DNA from: Bacteroidales bacterium
Lineage (GTDB): Bacteria; Bacteroidota; Bacteroidia; Bacteroidales; ML635J-15
Length of the DNA stretch: 40,141 nt
Reading direction: 5' to 3'
NCBI GenBank assembly: GCA_028702675.1
Contig: JAQVOJ010000015.1
Span: 1 to 40,141 of the forward strand
A program made the translations under genes and the position numbers. This document shows, piece after piece, positions 8,506-16,875 of this stretch. Position 1 is the first letter of the stretch, and each line of letters opens with the position of its first letter. The notes under the pieces were generated by a model. It did not search any database, was not told where the DNA came from, and saw only the letters and a list, made by a program, of their open reading frames with translations.

Positions 8506-8519
8506 GATACTTGTTTATT

Positions 8520-9503
8520 ATGGAAATCTTTTATGTAATATTAGGTTTTATTATGCTGCTTATAAGTGGAAACTGGCTTGTTAAGGCAGCAGTTTCGCTT
8601 GCTACACATTTTAATATTTCAGCACTTATTATTGGCGTTACCATTGTATCTATAGGAACTTCTGCCCCTGAATTATTTGTAAGCTTGCAAGCGGCCATGG
8701 GTGGTTTTTCTGATATTGCTACAGGTAATGTTATTGGGAGTAATATTGCAAACATTGCACTTGTTTTGGCTCTTACCTGTTTAATTTCTCCACTTCCTGT
8801 AAAAAGAGATACTGTAAGATTTGACTGGCCAGTAATGATGGGTGCTACAATTTTGTTCTTTTTGTTCGCCCTAAATGGAGTAATAGAAAGGTGGGAAGGG
8901 GTTGTGCTTATTGTTTTACTTGTCGGATTTATTTTATTTACTATAAAAAGATCGAAAAAAGAGAACAAAGATAAGATTTTCATACCGGCTGAGTACGAAT
9001 ACAACGACGATGATGAAGACGATGAAGACGATGACGAACCTGAATATACAATAGCAGCATCTATAGTAATATTGATTATAAGTGTTGTTGGACTGGTTTA
9101 TGGAAGTAAATTTTTAATTGTAGGTGCAGGAAGCTTGGCGCTTAAACTAGGTGTTAGCGAAAGAATAGTTTCTATTACCGTAATAGCTTTTGGAACTAGT
9201 ATTCCTGAATTAGCTACTTCGTTGGTGGCAGCATTTAAAAAACAACCTGACATATCGGTTGGAAATTTAATTGGGTCTAATATCTTTAATATTTTGGCAA
9301 TTTTAGGAATTTCAACATTAATTAAACCTATAAATATAAATCCTGCCATAATATTCGGAGATATGCCCTGGTTGATTGGAATAGCTGTTTTGTTAGGAGT
9401 CTTTTTATTACCTGCAAAAAAATCAAGAATACAGAGGTGGAAAGGCTTAATATTGCTTGCAGTTTATTTTACTTATTTCTTTTTAATACTTAAATCAATC
9501 TGA
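8520..9503 (+). CDS. Calcium/sodium antiporter (YrbG/CaCA family)
   Basis: The 327-residue inner-membrane protein has two homologous halves of about five membrane segments each, with inverted topology. The two alpha-repeat motifs, which carry the ion-binding acidic residues, are GTSAPELFVS (46-55) with GSNIANI (73-79), and GTSIPELATS (225-234) with GSNIFNI (252-258). Exchange of cytosolic calcium for external sodium or protons is the known family role. The hydrophilic linker contains eleven consecutive Asp/Glu residues (163-173), which is unusual. The ATG at 8520 is chosen because it fits the membrane start and the promoter. The last 14 bases overlap the convergent epimerase gene. Confidence 0.92.
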   Translation: MEIFYVILGFIMLLISGNWLVKAAVSLATHFNISALIIGVTIVSIGTSAPELFVSLQAAMGGFSDIATGNVIGSNIANIALVLALTCLISPLPVKRDTVRFDWPVMMGATILFFLFALNGVIERWEGVVLIVLLVGFILFTIKRSKKENKDKIFIPAEYEYNDDDEDDEDDDEPEYTIAASIVILIISVVGLVYGSKFLIVGAGSLALKLGVSERIVSITVIAFGTSIPELATSLVAAFKKQPDISVGNLIGSNIFNILAILGISTLIKPININPAIIFGDMPWLIGIAVLLGVFLLPAKKSRIQRWKGLILLAVYFTYFFLILKSI

Positions 9504-10509
9504 TTTTTCGGCTTTTTAGATGTGGGTACGAATGAATTACCGATTCAATAATTGCTTCCTTAACTCCACCATACGAAACTTGCAATTCGTTGTAAGTTCC
9601 AATATCTCGATTAATATATAGCTCACGCGACTGTATATCTTTCATTAATTTACTGTGATTAAGTCCTGATTCCAAGCCCTTTTTTTTGTTTCTTCTACTT
9701 TCGCTTTTAGCATACCATGTTGCAAATATTACAGGAATAGTTATAATTTTACGTTTATGCAAACCCATAGCATTAAGCATTATCCTCAATAATTGCTTCC
9801 AATCCATATTTTCGCCAGCTACAGGGTATTTTTTGCCATGCTCGCCTCTTTCTATAGCACCACAAATAGCTTCGGCAGCTTGCTTTACGGTAATAATTGT
9901 AGTTCCTCCTTTTGGGAACATAACTATCGGCATTTTTCTTATACGCTCGAATAGCATTTGTTTCCAAAGAACTTCTCGGTCAGGCATTGCCCCAAAAATA
10001 TATGGCAATTCCAACACGCTTACTTTCATTGTATTATCTCCTGCTGCAATTGCTTTGTCTGCTTGCATAATCCTGCATTTTATATATGGATGATTATCAG
10101 CAAGTTCCCACTCAGGATACATACGATGAAAATAAGAAAAATATGAATTTAATACTGTACAGGTTTTTACTCCTGCTTCTTTTGCCGATAGAATTACTCT
10201 TTCGCAAGCTAAAACCAGTCTTTCATGAAAAAAATTGAAAGATGGAGCAGGAGGAATAAACCTATCGTCGGGACCGGCGGCATAAACCAACGCATCAAAA
10301 CCTGTTAGCATGCTTTTTAATTCTGTATTACTCATTAAAAATATATCACCATACAAAATATTAACATCCTTAGGATACCAATCGCCTGGCTTATCACCCT
10401 CTAGCGAAATTGTTGACACATAAATACCTCTTTTTAGAAACTCTAATGCTGCATAATAGCCAAGCAAACCTGTGCCACCAATTATAAATACATTTTTAAT
10501 CTTATTCAA
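9490..10509 (-). CDS. NAD(P)-dependent epimerase/dehydratase-like protein
   Basis: The 339-residue protein starts with a Rossmann dinucleotide-binding motif, IIGGTGLLGYYAA (about residues 9-21), and continues as an extended short-chain dehydrogenase with the acidic strand end YGDIFL and the YAAGPDDR segment. The catalytic YxxxK is not clear. The nearest candidate, HPYIKCRIM, has YxK spacing, so the chemistry may differ from that of classic epimerases. Homologues act on nucleotide sugars or as atypical reductases, and no substrate can be assigned. The gene stands alone on the minus strand and its 3' end overlaps the antiporter gene by 14 bases. Confidence 0.8.
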   Translation of the reverse strand: MNKIKNVFIIGGTGLLGYYAALEFLKRGIYVSTISLEGDKPGDWYPKDVNILYGDIFLMSNTELKSMLTGFDALVYAAGPDDRFIPPAPSFNFFHERLVLACERVILSAKEAGVKTCTVLNSYFSYFHRMYPEWELADNHPYIKCRIMQADKAIAAGDNTMKVSVLELPYIFGAMPDREVLWKQMLFERIRKMPIVMFPKGGTTIITVKQAAEAICGAIERGEHGKKYPVAGENMDWKQLLRIMLNAMGLHKRKIITIPVIFATWYAKSESRRNKKKGLESGLNHSKLMKDIQSRELYINRDIGTYNELQVSYGGVKEAIIESVIHSYPHLKSRKIRLI

Positions 10510-10601
10510 CGAAACAAAGTATTAATTAAATATTGAATGTGAAGATAATTAAAAATTGATTTTGAGTGTGTTTTTTCCTAAGATTTTCTTAACCTGATAT
10601 A

Positions 10602-11528
10602 CTATAGCCCCTTAACAAAACGAAGTGTTTTTTTATTGGTTTCACTAACTGTAATAAAGTAAATTCCATTATCTAATGACTGAATATTGACACTGTTTTC
10701 TAAAAGATTACCTGTTTTAATAATTCTTCCATTAACATCTGTAATAGAATAGTACGAATCAGAAAAACAGTTACTTAAATAAATGATATCTTTTGCAGGA
10801 TTTGGAAAAAGTGAAATTTTATTGTTTTGATTATTTATAATCTCTTTATCCGTAAAAGAAGAATAATTAATATTATCAAAATATGAGGTATTTGAAAAAC
10901 ACTTAACACCTATTTTCCCTTTAATTTCAATTTCTGTATCTATCGCTGCAACTTCGTTAAGAATTTGACCTTCTATATTAATAATTTGTGCGCTAATGAC
11001 TCCATTTTCGTCAATTACTACAACAAGCTTATACCAAACATTGTGATAAAAATGAACATCAAAATCCTGTACCAAAAATGTTATCTCATTATTTATTTTC
11101 TTTGAGATGGACAATTGAGGCCAATCGCTATGTTGCGGATACATATGAATAGAATAATGATTATATACATCTTCTGCCATAAAGCAAAAGAATGCAACCG
11201 AACTCATAAGTGGTTCATTCGGTAAAACTTTAAAATACAACCAATATGTTCCATAATGACAATTAATATCTTTTAATGCTGTAATGTAACCGAATCCATA
11301 TGGAGCTAAATACAATGAAGCACTACCATCGTAATACTCCATATAACTTAATCCTAAATCCACATTTTCACCATCAAAGTCTGATAACCACACTATTGGC
11401 GGCTCATTTGAACCTAAATACCAAAATTCCCAATCATCTAAACCATTTTCAAAGTCTTCAATTAGTGTTTGACTATTCGTTAAAATTGGTATAAAAATCA
11501 TTAATAAAAGAAAAAACTGAGTTTTCAT
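10602..11528 (-). CDS. Secreted LamG-like protein with T9SS type A sorting domain
   Basis: The 308-residue protein has a signal peptide (MKTQFFLLLMIFIPILTNS) and the mature start LIEDFENGLDDWEFW, usual for concanavalin/LamG-type beta-sandwich proteins. The last ~70 residues form a type IX secretion type A sorting domain: SLFPNPAKDIIYL, then ITDVNGRIIKTG, then LDNGIYFITV and a basic end. Such proteins cross the outer membrane through the Por system and are attached to or released from the surface. The ligand of the beta-sandwich is unknown, and no catalytic motif was seen. Its start is 47 bases from the divergent nonulosonate operon. A second protein with a similar N-terminal design begins at 39533. 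Confidence 0.85.
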   Translation of the reverse strand: MKTQFFLLLMIFIPILTNSQTLIEDFENGLDDWEFWYLGSNEPPIVWLSDFDGENVDLGLSYMEYYDGSASLYLAPYGFGYITALKDINCHYGTYWLYFKVLPNEPLMSSVAFFCFMAEDVYNHYSIHMYPQHSDWPQLSISKKINNEITFLVQDFDVHFYHNVWYKLVVVIDENGVISAQIINIEGQILNEVAAIDTEIEIKGKIGVKCFSNTSYFDNINYSSFTDKEIINNQNNKISLFPNPAKDIIYLSNCFSDSYYSITDVNGRIIKTGNLLENSVNIQSLDNGIYFITVSETNKKTLRFVKGL

Positions 11529-11556
11529 AACAGATTTATTAGTTAAATTTAATTAG

Positions 11557-11564
11557 TACTTTTG
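11557..11564 (+). promoter_or_regulatory. -7 promoter box of the nonulosonate operon
   Basis: TACTTTTG is a perfect TAnnTTTG and ends 11 bases before the ATG at 11576. It lies in the 47-base gap between divergent genes. No convincing TTG is present at the -33 position. It would drive all four genes to 16515. Confidence 0.5.
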
Positions 11565-11575
11565 CTATTACTAAA

Positions 11576-12445
11576 ATGAAGACAATTTTATTAATAAAAA
11601 GGTTGCTTATCGCAATTGCAAATAGTTTTGCAACAATAATTCGTGTTTTTATATATTCCAAAAACACTAAAATCAAGAGACTTGATTCAAATAGTTCATG
11701 TGTAATTATTGGTAACGGACCATCTCTAAGCAATACGATTGATAACAATCCTGATTTTTTGAGAAATAAAACACTAATAGCAGTTAATCATTTTGCAATT
11801 ACTGATTATTATGAACAATTAAAACCCGAATATTATATCGCAATAGCTCACGATTTGTATTACGATGATGTAGAACCTCAATTTATTGAAGCCTCAAACC
11901 TTTTATTTAAAACTATTTCGGGAAAAACTACATGGGAGATTACATTGTTTATGCCGGTAGAATCCCGCAAATATAAGCGTTGGCAAAGTTTTTTAACCAA
12001 TAATGATAAAATAAAAATCAGTTATATTAATTTAACTCCTGCCGAAGGTTTCGACTGCCTTACACATTTCTTGTTTAAAAAAAATCTAGCTATGCCACGC
12101 CCACACAATGTAATGATACCTTCGCTTATAGTTGGAATTAATATGGGTTACTCTACAATTTATCTTATAGGTGCCGACCATAGTTGGTTAAAAGATATTT
12201 CGGTAAACGACAATAACGAAGCCTTAATTAACAACCGACATTTCTACGATACTAATAGTAAACCAAAATCGTTTGATAAAAAAGGCAAAGGAGCTAGAAA
12301 TTTACCGGAAATATTATTTACATTAATGACAGCGTTTAACTCATATCATATAATAAACAATTATGCTCAAAAACGTGGAGTTAAGATTTTTAATTGCACA
12401 CAAGGCTCTTATATTGATGCATTTGAAAGAAATAAAATAGAATAA
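11576..12445 (+). CDS. DUF115/GT42-like protein, candidate nonulosonate transferase
   Basis: The 289-residue protein has a hydrophobic/basic N terminus, then a Rossmann-like motif VIIGNGPSLSNT (GNGPSL at 46-51), and later MGYSTIYLIGADHSW with D201. This pair of motifs is shared by two families: Campylobacter-type sialyltransferases (GT42) and the MptE/DUF115 domain of Maf proteins, which transfer pseudaminic or legionaminic acid to flagellin. The gene abuts neuB-like and neuA-like genes (stop and start overlap by one base). The inference is that it transfers the CMP-activated sugar made by its neighbours onto an envelope glycan or protein. The sequence does not distinguish GT42 from DUF115, and a pterin-kinase-like activity is not excluded. 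Confidence 0.72.
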   Translation: MKTILLIKRLLIAIANSFATIIRVFIYSKNTKIKRLDSNSSCVIIGNGPSLSNTIDNNPDFLRNKTLIAVNHFAITDYYEQLKPEYYIAIAHDLYYDDVEPQFIEASNLLFKTISGKTTWEITLFMPVESRKYKRWQSFLTNNDKIKISYINLTPAEGFDCLTHFLFKKNLAMPRPHNVMIPSLIVGINMGYSTIYLIGADHSWLKDISVNDNNEALINNRHFYDTNSKPKSFDKKGKGARNLPEILFTLMTAFNSYHIINNYAQKRGVKIFNCTQGSYIDAFERNKIE

Positions 12446-13332
12446 TGAAAAAAGATTTTGTTTACCAAAAACCGAAAGTAATTGCCGAAATAGGATGCAA
12501 TCACAAAGGTGAAATTAAAATTGCTAAAGAATTAATTGATTTGGCAGCACAATGTGAAGCAGATTATGCAAAATTTCAAAAGAGAAATCCGAAAGAATTA
12601 CTTACAAAAGAACAATATGAAGCACCACATCCAAATCAAATGCACGCTTACGGAAAAACTTACGGTGAACACCGAGAATTTTTGGAGTTTACACTAGAAC
12701 AACATGCCGAATTAAAATCGTATTGCGAAAAAATTGGTATTGGTTATGCTACATCGGTTTGGGATATTACATCAGCAAAAGAAATAATCTCATTGAATCC
12801 TGATTTTATAAAGGTTCCTTCGGCTTGTAACAACCATTTTGAAATGCTGAGAGTTTTACGCGACCAATATAGTGGTTACGTTCAGATATCAATGGGGATG
12901 ACAACAAAAGACGAAGAACAAGAAATAGTTTCATTTTTCGAAGAAACCGGAGCCGCAAAAGATCGGGTAATTATTTTCAGTTGTACCTCGGGTTATCCCG
13001 TTCCATTCGAAGATATCGGAATGTTAGAAATTAATCGATTATACGATAATTTTGAGAACCGTGTTAAAGAAATCGGTTTTAGTGGTCATCATTTGGGAAT
13101 TGCTGTAGATATTGCTGCATATACATTAGGTGCGAGGTGGATTGAACGTCATTTTACAAAAGATCGTACATGGAAAGGTACCGATCATGCAGCATCGCTT
13201 GAACCGGGTGGACTCGGCAAGTTGATTCGTGATTTAAATGCTACTTTCAAAAGCTTACAATACAAAAAAGAAGATATTCTTGATATTGAAAAAGAACAAC
13301 GAAATAAACTAAAATATCGTAAAAATGGCTAA
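12445..13332 (+). CDS. NeuB-family nonulosonic acid synthase lacking the SAF domain
   Basis: NeuB enzymes condense phosphoenolpyruvate with a hexosamine (or its phosphate) to make a nine-carbon acidic sugar. The TIM-barrel signatures are present: VIAEIGCNHKG (12-22), KVPSACNNHFEML (123-135), SCTSGYPVPFED (179-190), GFSGHHLG (211-218) and ERHFTKDRTWKGTDHAASLEPGG (begins at 234; key residues H236, D247, H248). At 295 residues it ends right after the barrel. Typical NeuB has a further ~60-residue antifreeze-like SAF domain that covers the active site of the partner subunit, and it is absent here. The usual SDH is replaced by SGHH. The gene overlaps its neighbours by one and eight bases. Confidence 0.88.
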   Translation: MKKDFVYQKPKVIAEIGCNHKGEIKIAKELIDLAAQCEADYAKFQKRNPKELLTKEQYEAPHPNQMHAYGKTYGEHREFLEFTLEQHAELKSYCEKIGIGYATSVWDITSAKEIISLNPDFIKVPSACNNHFEMLRVLRDQYSGYVQISMGMTTKDEEQEIVSFFEETGAAKDRVIIFSCTSGYPVPFEDIGMLEINRLYDNFENRVKEIGFSGHHLGIAVDIAAYTLGARWIERHFTKDRTWKGTDHAASLEPGGLGKLIRDLNATFKSLQYKKEDILDIEKEQRNKLKYRKNG

Positions 13333-14473
13333 TTTGGCATTCATACCAATTAGAAGTGGGAGTAAATCTATTCCGGGAAAAAATACTCGCGATTTCTGTG
13401 GTAAACCACTTGTTAATTGGTTAATAGAAGCTTTGGATAAATCGGAGTATATACAGCGAATTGTAATTGCACTTGACGGAGAAGATCAAGAAAATATTAT
13501 AAAAAGAATTAAGTCGAACAAAATAGAAATTTATAATCGTAAACCTGAAAATGCGAAAGATAATTCAAGTACAGAATCGGTAATGCTTGAGTTTTTGGAA
13601 TATGATAAAACAGACAATAACGATATTTTCATTCTCCTTCAAGCAACTTCACCATTTACCCAAACACATGATATAAACAGGGCTTTAGAATTGTTTAAAA
13701 CAGGAAATGCCGATTCTCTTTTAAGTGTAATAAAAACAAAGCGTTTCTTTTGGGACAAACATGCTCAACCAATAAATTACGATTACAGGAACCGGCCACG
13801 GCGACAAGATTTCGATGGTTTATTTATGGAAAACGGAGCATTTTATATAAGCACAGTAGAAAATATTTTTAATAGTAATAATCGCTTAAGCGGAAAAATA
13901 GAATTATTTGAAATGCCTGAGTACACAGGCATTGAAATAGACGAGCCAGCCGATTGGGATATGGCAGAATCATTGTTTAAACGATATCAACCCGAAAGAT
14001 TAAGAAAAAAAGTTGAGGTTAAATTACTTCTTTCGGATGTTGATGGAGTACTTACGGATGCAGGAATGTATTATTCCGAAAAAGGTGACGAATTAAAAAA
14101 GTTCAGTACCTATGACGGTATGGGTTTTAAAACACTTCAAAAAGCCGGAATTAAGGTGGGGATAATTACCGGAGAAAACCGCAGACTCAATACTGCCCGT
14201 GCCGATAAACTAAATTTAGATTATGCTTTTCACGGAATAGACGATAAACTTAAAAATGCTGAAGAGCTATGTACAGAATTGGGAATTGAATTGAAAAATC
14301 TTGCCTATATCGGTGATGATTTAAACGATGTGGAATTATTGAAAAATGCAGGACTTGCAGCTTGTCCGGCTAATGCTGTTAAAGAAGTTAAAGAAATCTC
14401 AGGGATTATTAAACTAAAATCTTTTGGAGGTAGTGGAGCTTTAAGGGAATTTGCTGAAATTATTCTGGGATAG
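13325..14473 (+). CDS. CMP-sugar synthetase fused to KdsC-like HAD phosphatase
   Basis: The 382-residue protein has two domains. Residues 1-225 are an acylneuraminate cytidylyltransferase, which activates a nonulosonic acid as its CMP sugar: IPIRSGSKSIPGKN (7-20), LLQATSPF (104-111) and the acidic IEIDEPADWDMAE near 203-215. Residues 231-382 are a capless HAD phosphatase of the KDO-8-phosphate/KDN-9-phosphate type: SDVDGVLTD (237-245; nucleophile D238, acid D240), IITGE (280-284) and GDDLND (330-335). A similar fusion occurs in vertebrate CMP-sialate synthetase. An active phosphatase implies that the upstream synthase makes a 9-phosphate sugar, as in KDN synthesis. It overlaps neuB by eight bases. 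Confidence 0.9.
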   Translation: MANLAFIPIRSGSKSIPGKNTRDFCGKPLVNWLIEALDKSEYIQRIVIALDGEDQENIIKRIKSNKIEIYNRKPENAKDNSSTESVMLEFLEYDKTDNNDIFILLQATSPFTQTHDINRALELFKTGNADSLLSVIKTKRFFWDKHAQPINYDYRNRPRRQDFDGLFMENGAFYISTVENIFNSNNRLSGKIELFEMPEYTGIEIDEPADWDMAESLFKRYQPERLRKKVEVKLLLSDVDGVLTDAGMYYSEKGDELKKFSTYDGMGFKTLQKAGIKVGIITGENRRLNTARADKLNLDYAFHGIDDKLKNAEELCTELGIELKNLAYIGDDLNDVELLKNAGLAACPANAVKEVKEISGIIKLKSFGGSGALREFAEIILG

Positions 14474-14475
14474 AC

Positions 14476-16515
14476 ATGGAAACTTGCCCGATTTGCAAAA
14501 ATAAAGAATTAAAATTCTCTACACAGGTTTCAAGAGAAGGCAAAACACTAAATTTATTATTTTGCAAACATTGTAATTATCGAGGATTAACTATCTCTTA
14601 CAAAGAACTTTATAAAGATGGTGCGTTTACCGATATAGCCCGTGAAGGTAAATCAGAACCTGATGCAAAAAAAATATTTTCACTTGATAGAACTGCTTAT
14701 AAAAGATTTGATTTTTATAAAAAGTATTTTCTTTCAGCCAATCGCTTACTAGAAGCAGGTAGTTCAGCCGGTTCTCTAATTGATGTATTAAAACTTTCAG
14801 GAATAGACGCAGAAGGGATTGAACCTGACAAAGCTTACGCCGAATTTAGTAAAAAACAATATGGATTTTCGCAATACTCTGATTTACTGGAAAATTTTGA
14901 AACTGATAAATTGTACGATTTAGTTTGCTCTTTTCATGTAATAGAACATGTTGATAATCCTACAATATTTATAGAAAATAATTATAGGCTATTAAATAAA
15001 AATGGTAGGATATTAATTGAATGCCCATCGTGGGAAATTCATAGTTTTGGCAATCTTAAACATACTATTTGGGAGCCTCACAGGCACTATTTTAGTAGAA
15101 TATCATTGCACTTTTTACTAAGTCGCTATTTTAAGGATATAAAGACAGGGTTTTATAACGGAGCTTTGTATGCAACAGGGATTAAGAAAGATGATTTAAG
15201 TGAACCTAAGCTCCCGACATTAAGTATTAGGATTAAATCGAAAATGTGCTTTGCTTTTTTTAAAGTAGCGGGAATAGTAAATTTTAAAAATCCAAAAATT
15301 CAATTAGCCAAAAATTTATTTTTAATAGGCTTAACTCATAAAAATAGGTTTACAGAATATGTATTAAAATTTGGTAGATTTTTAAAGCATTATTTCAAGG
15401 AAAATAATTATCTCAAACAAGAACAAAACAAAAGAGGTAAGAAACCTCATGTAATACACTTTACATTGTATAAAGGATATGGTAACAATGCCGGTGATTT
15501 AGTTCTGTCGAAAGCAGTAAGAGATACAATTAACACAACAGAATATTACTCTTGGGATATTAGGAATCTACATTCAAAAATAAGTGAGAATACCATTTCA
15601 GAAATCAATCAATCTGCCGGAGTAATTGTTGGAGGTGGTGGATTGTTTCTACCTGATACTAATTTAAATACAATATCGCATTGGCAGTGGCCTGTAAGCA
15701 AAATAAATCTGGAGGCGATAAATAAACCTCTAATTGGATATGCTATTGGATATAATTACTTTCCGGGGCAGAAACCTATTCCCGAATTTGTAGATAATCT
15801 TGATGCTTTTATTAATAAATGTGATTTTATCGGATTACGTAATAATGGTAGTATTGAAGCAGTAAATAAACTACTCAACAATAAATACAAAGATAAAATT
15901 ACGTTTCAGCCTTGCCCTACCACAATAATTAGCAAACTTCAAAAAACAAACAATAAAGTTTCTGAGCGTAAAATCGCAATAAACATAGCCTTCGACAGAT
16001 ACGAAAAGCGTTTTGGAACTAATAAAAATAATATTCTTTTAGAAATTGGAAAAGCTTTAAAAACTTTGAGCGAAAATTCTTATCAAGTTTATTATGCCGC
16101 ACATTTGTCTTTCGATAATAGGTTTTTAGTGGTTTTAGACAGATTAGATATTCCGTACACTAAGATAAACTTACATCAAATGATTGCACCCGAAATCATT
16201 AAGTTTTACTCAAGCATGGACTTAGTAATAGGTATGCGTGGGCATGCACAAATGATTCCGTTTGGCGTAAATACAATGATACTTACATTGGGTACTCACA
16301 ATAAAATGCGTTGGTTTCTGGAAGACATAAATGCTCTTGATTGGTATATAGATGTGCGAAATACCGATAGACTTGATGAAGTAATTGTAGATAAGACTAT
16401 TGCATTGTTTAATTCCAGAAATACAGTAGAGGAAAAAATCAAAACAGAACAAACAAAGTTTTACGAAATAACCAAGAAAAATCTCAGTGTTATTAGCAAT
16501 ATTATTGGTATGTAG
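14476..16515 (+). CDS. Zinc-ribbon methyltransferase fused to pyruvyltransferase-like domain
   Basis: The 679-residue protein starts with a four-cysteine zinc ribbon (C4, C7, C30, C33). A class I SAM-dependent methyltransferase domain follows, with LLEAGSSAGSLIDVL (91-105) and the acidic VIEHVDNP segment. From about residue 322 there is a domain of the polysaccharide pyruvyltransferase family (PF04230 type): HFTLYKGYGNNAGDLVLSKA, then AGVIVGGGGLFLP and, near residue 580, MDLVIGMRGHAQMIPFG. The first half probably methylates and the second probably transfers pyruvate or a sugar to a glycan. The gene starts three bases after the CMP-sugar synthetase, so both activities may decorate the same nonulosonate glycan. 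I found no frameshift between the halves. Confidence 0.82.
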   Translation: METCPICKNKELKFSTQVSREGKTLNLLFCKHCNYRGLTISYKELYKDGAFTDIAREGKSEPDAKKIFSLDRTAYKRFDFYKKYFLSANRLLEAGSSAGSLIDVLKLSGIDAEGIEPDKAYAEFSKKQYGFSQYSDLLENFETDKLYDLVCSFHVIEHVDNPTIFIENNYRLLNKNGRILIECPSWEIHSFGNLKHTIWEPHRHYFSRISLHFLLSRYFKDIKTGFYNGALYATGIKKDDLSEPKLPTLSIRIKSKMCFAFFKVAGIVNFKNPKIQLAKNLFLIGLTHKNRFTEYVLKFGRFLKHYFKENNYLKQEQNKRGKKPHVIHFTLYKGYGNNAGDLVLSKAVRDTINTTEYYSWDIRNLHSKISENTISEINQSAGVIVGGGGLFLPDTNLNTISHWQWPVSKINLEAINKPLIGYAIGYNYFPGQKPIPEFVDNLDAFINKCDFIGLRNNGSIEAVNKLLNNKYKDKITFQPCPTTIISKLQKTNNKVSERKIAINIAFDRYEKRFGTNKNNILLEIGKALKTLSENSYQVYYAAHLSFDNRFLVVLDRLDIPYTKINLHQMIAPEIIKFYSSMDLVIGMRGHAQMIPFGVNTMILTLGTHNKMRWFLEDINALDWYIDVRNTDRLDEVIVDKTIALFNSRNTVEEKIKTEQTKFYEITKKNLSVISNIIGM

Positions 16516-16642
16516 AGATTTATCGTTTTTATACATTTTGATTTAGACGCTCATGCAGATACCTCACTAATTATCGTATCAGCCAAAAGGCAGACAAGTG
16601 TAACGAGTTCATATTTATCTTTGCTTCCCGATTCCTATCCGA

Positions 16643-16677
16643 CTTATTTAGTTTAAATAAGCACAAGTTGTTTTTTT
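16643..16677 (+). terminator. Possible weak terminator after the nonulosonate operon
   Basis: An 8-base-pair AT-rich stem, CTTATTTA/TAAATAAG with a 3-base loop (16643-16661), is followed after nine bases by seven T residues (16671-16677). The low GC content and the gap before the T run make it a poor intrinsic terminator. Confidence 0.3.
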
Positions 16678-16867
16678 AGATTTATTCTACAAAAATGGTA
16701 GTAGAACCTCTTATTTTATCAATGTTACATTATTTTGAGTGTAAACCTATTTTAGAATGAGACAGTTTAAATACTTAATAGTCCTATTCATCTCCGGTTC
16801 TTAAATAATTTGCCTACTGATGAGTAACAATATAGATATACTTTTAAAATTTTATAAATCTAAATAC

Positions 16868-16875
16868 TATATTTG
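16868..16875 (+). promoter_or_regulatory. -7 promoter box of the MaoC/CitE pair
   Basis: TATATTTG is a perfect TAnnTTTG ending 28 bases before the ATG at 16904. It decides the start codon, because the ATG at 16820 would lie upstream of the transcription start. No clear -33 TTG was found. Confidence 0.5.

Noticed and set aside
9686-10093. 135-residue ORF antisense to the epimerase-like gene
   Set aside because: It is a shadow of a well-supported gene on the opposite strand with no family features or promoter.
16695-16760. 21-codon ORF in the gap before the MaoC gene
   Set aside because: There is no promoter or start signal and the composition is like random intergenic sequence.
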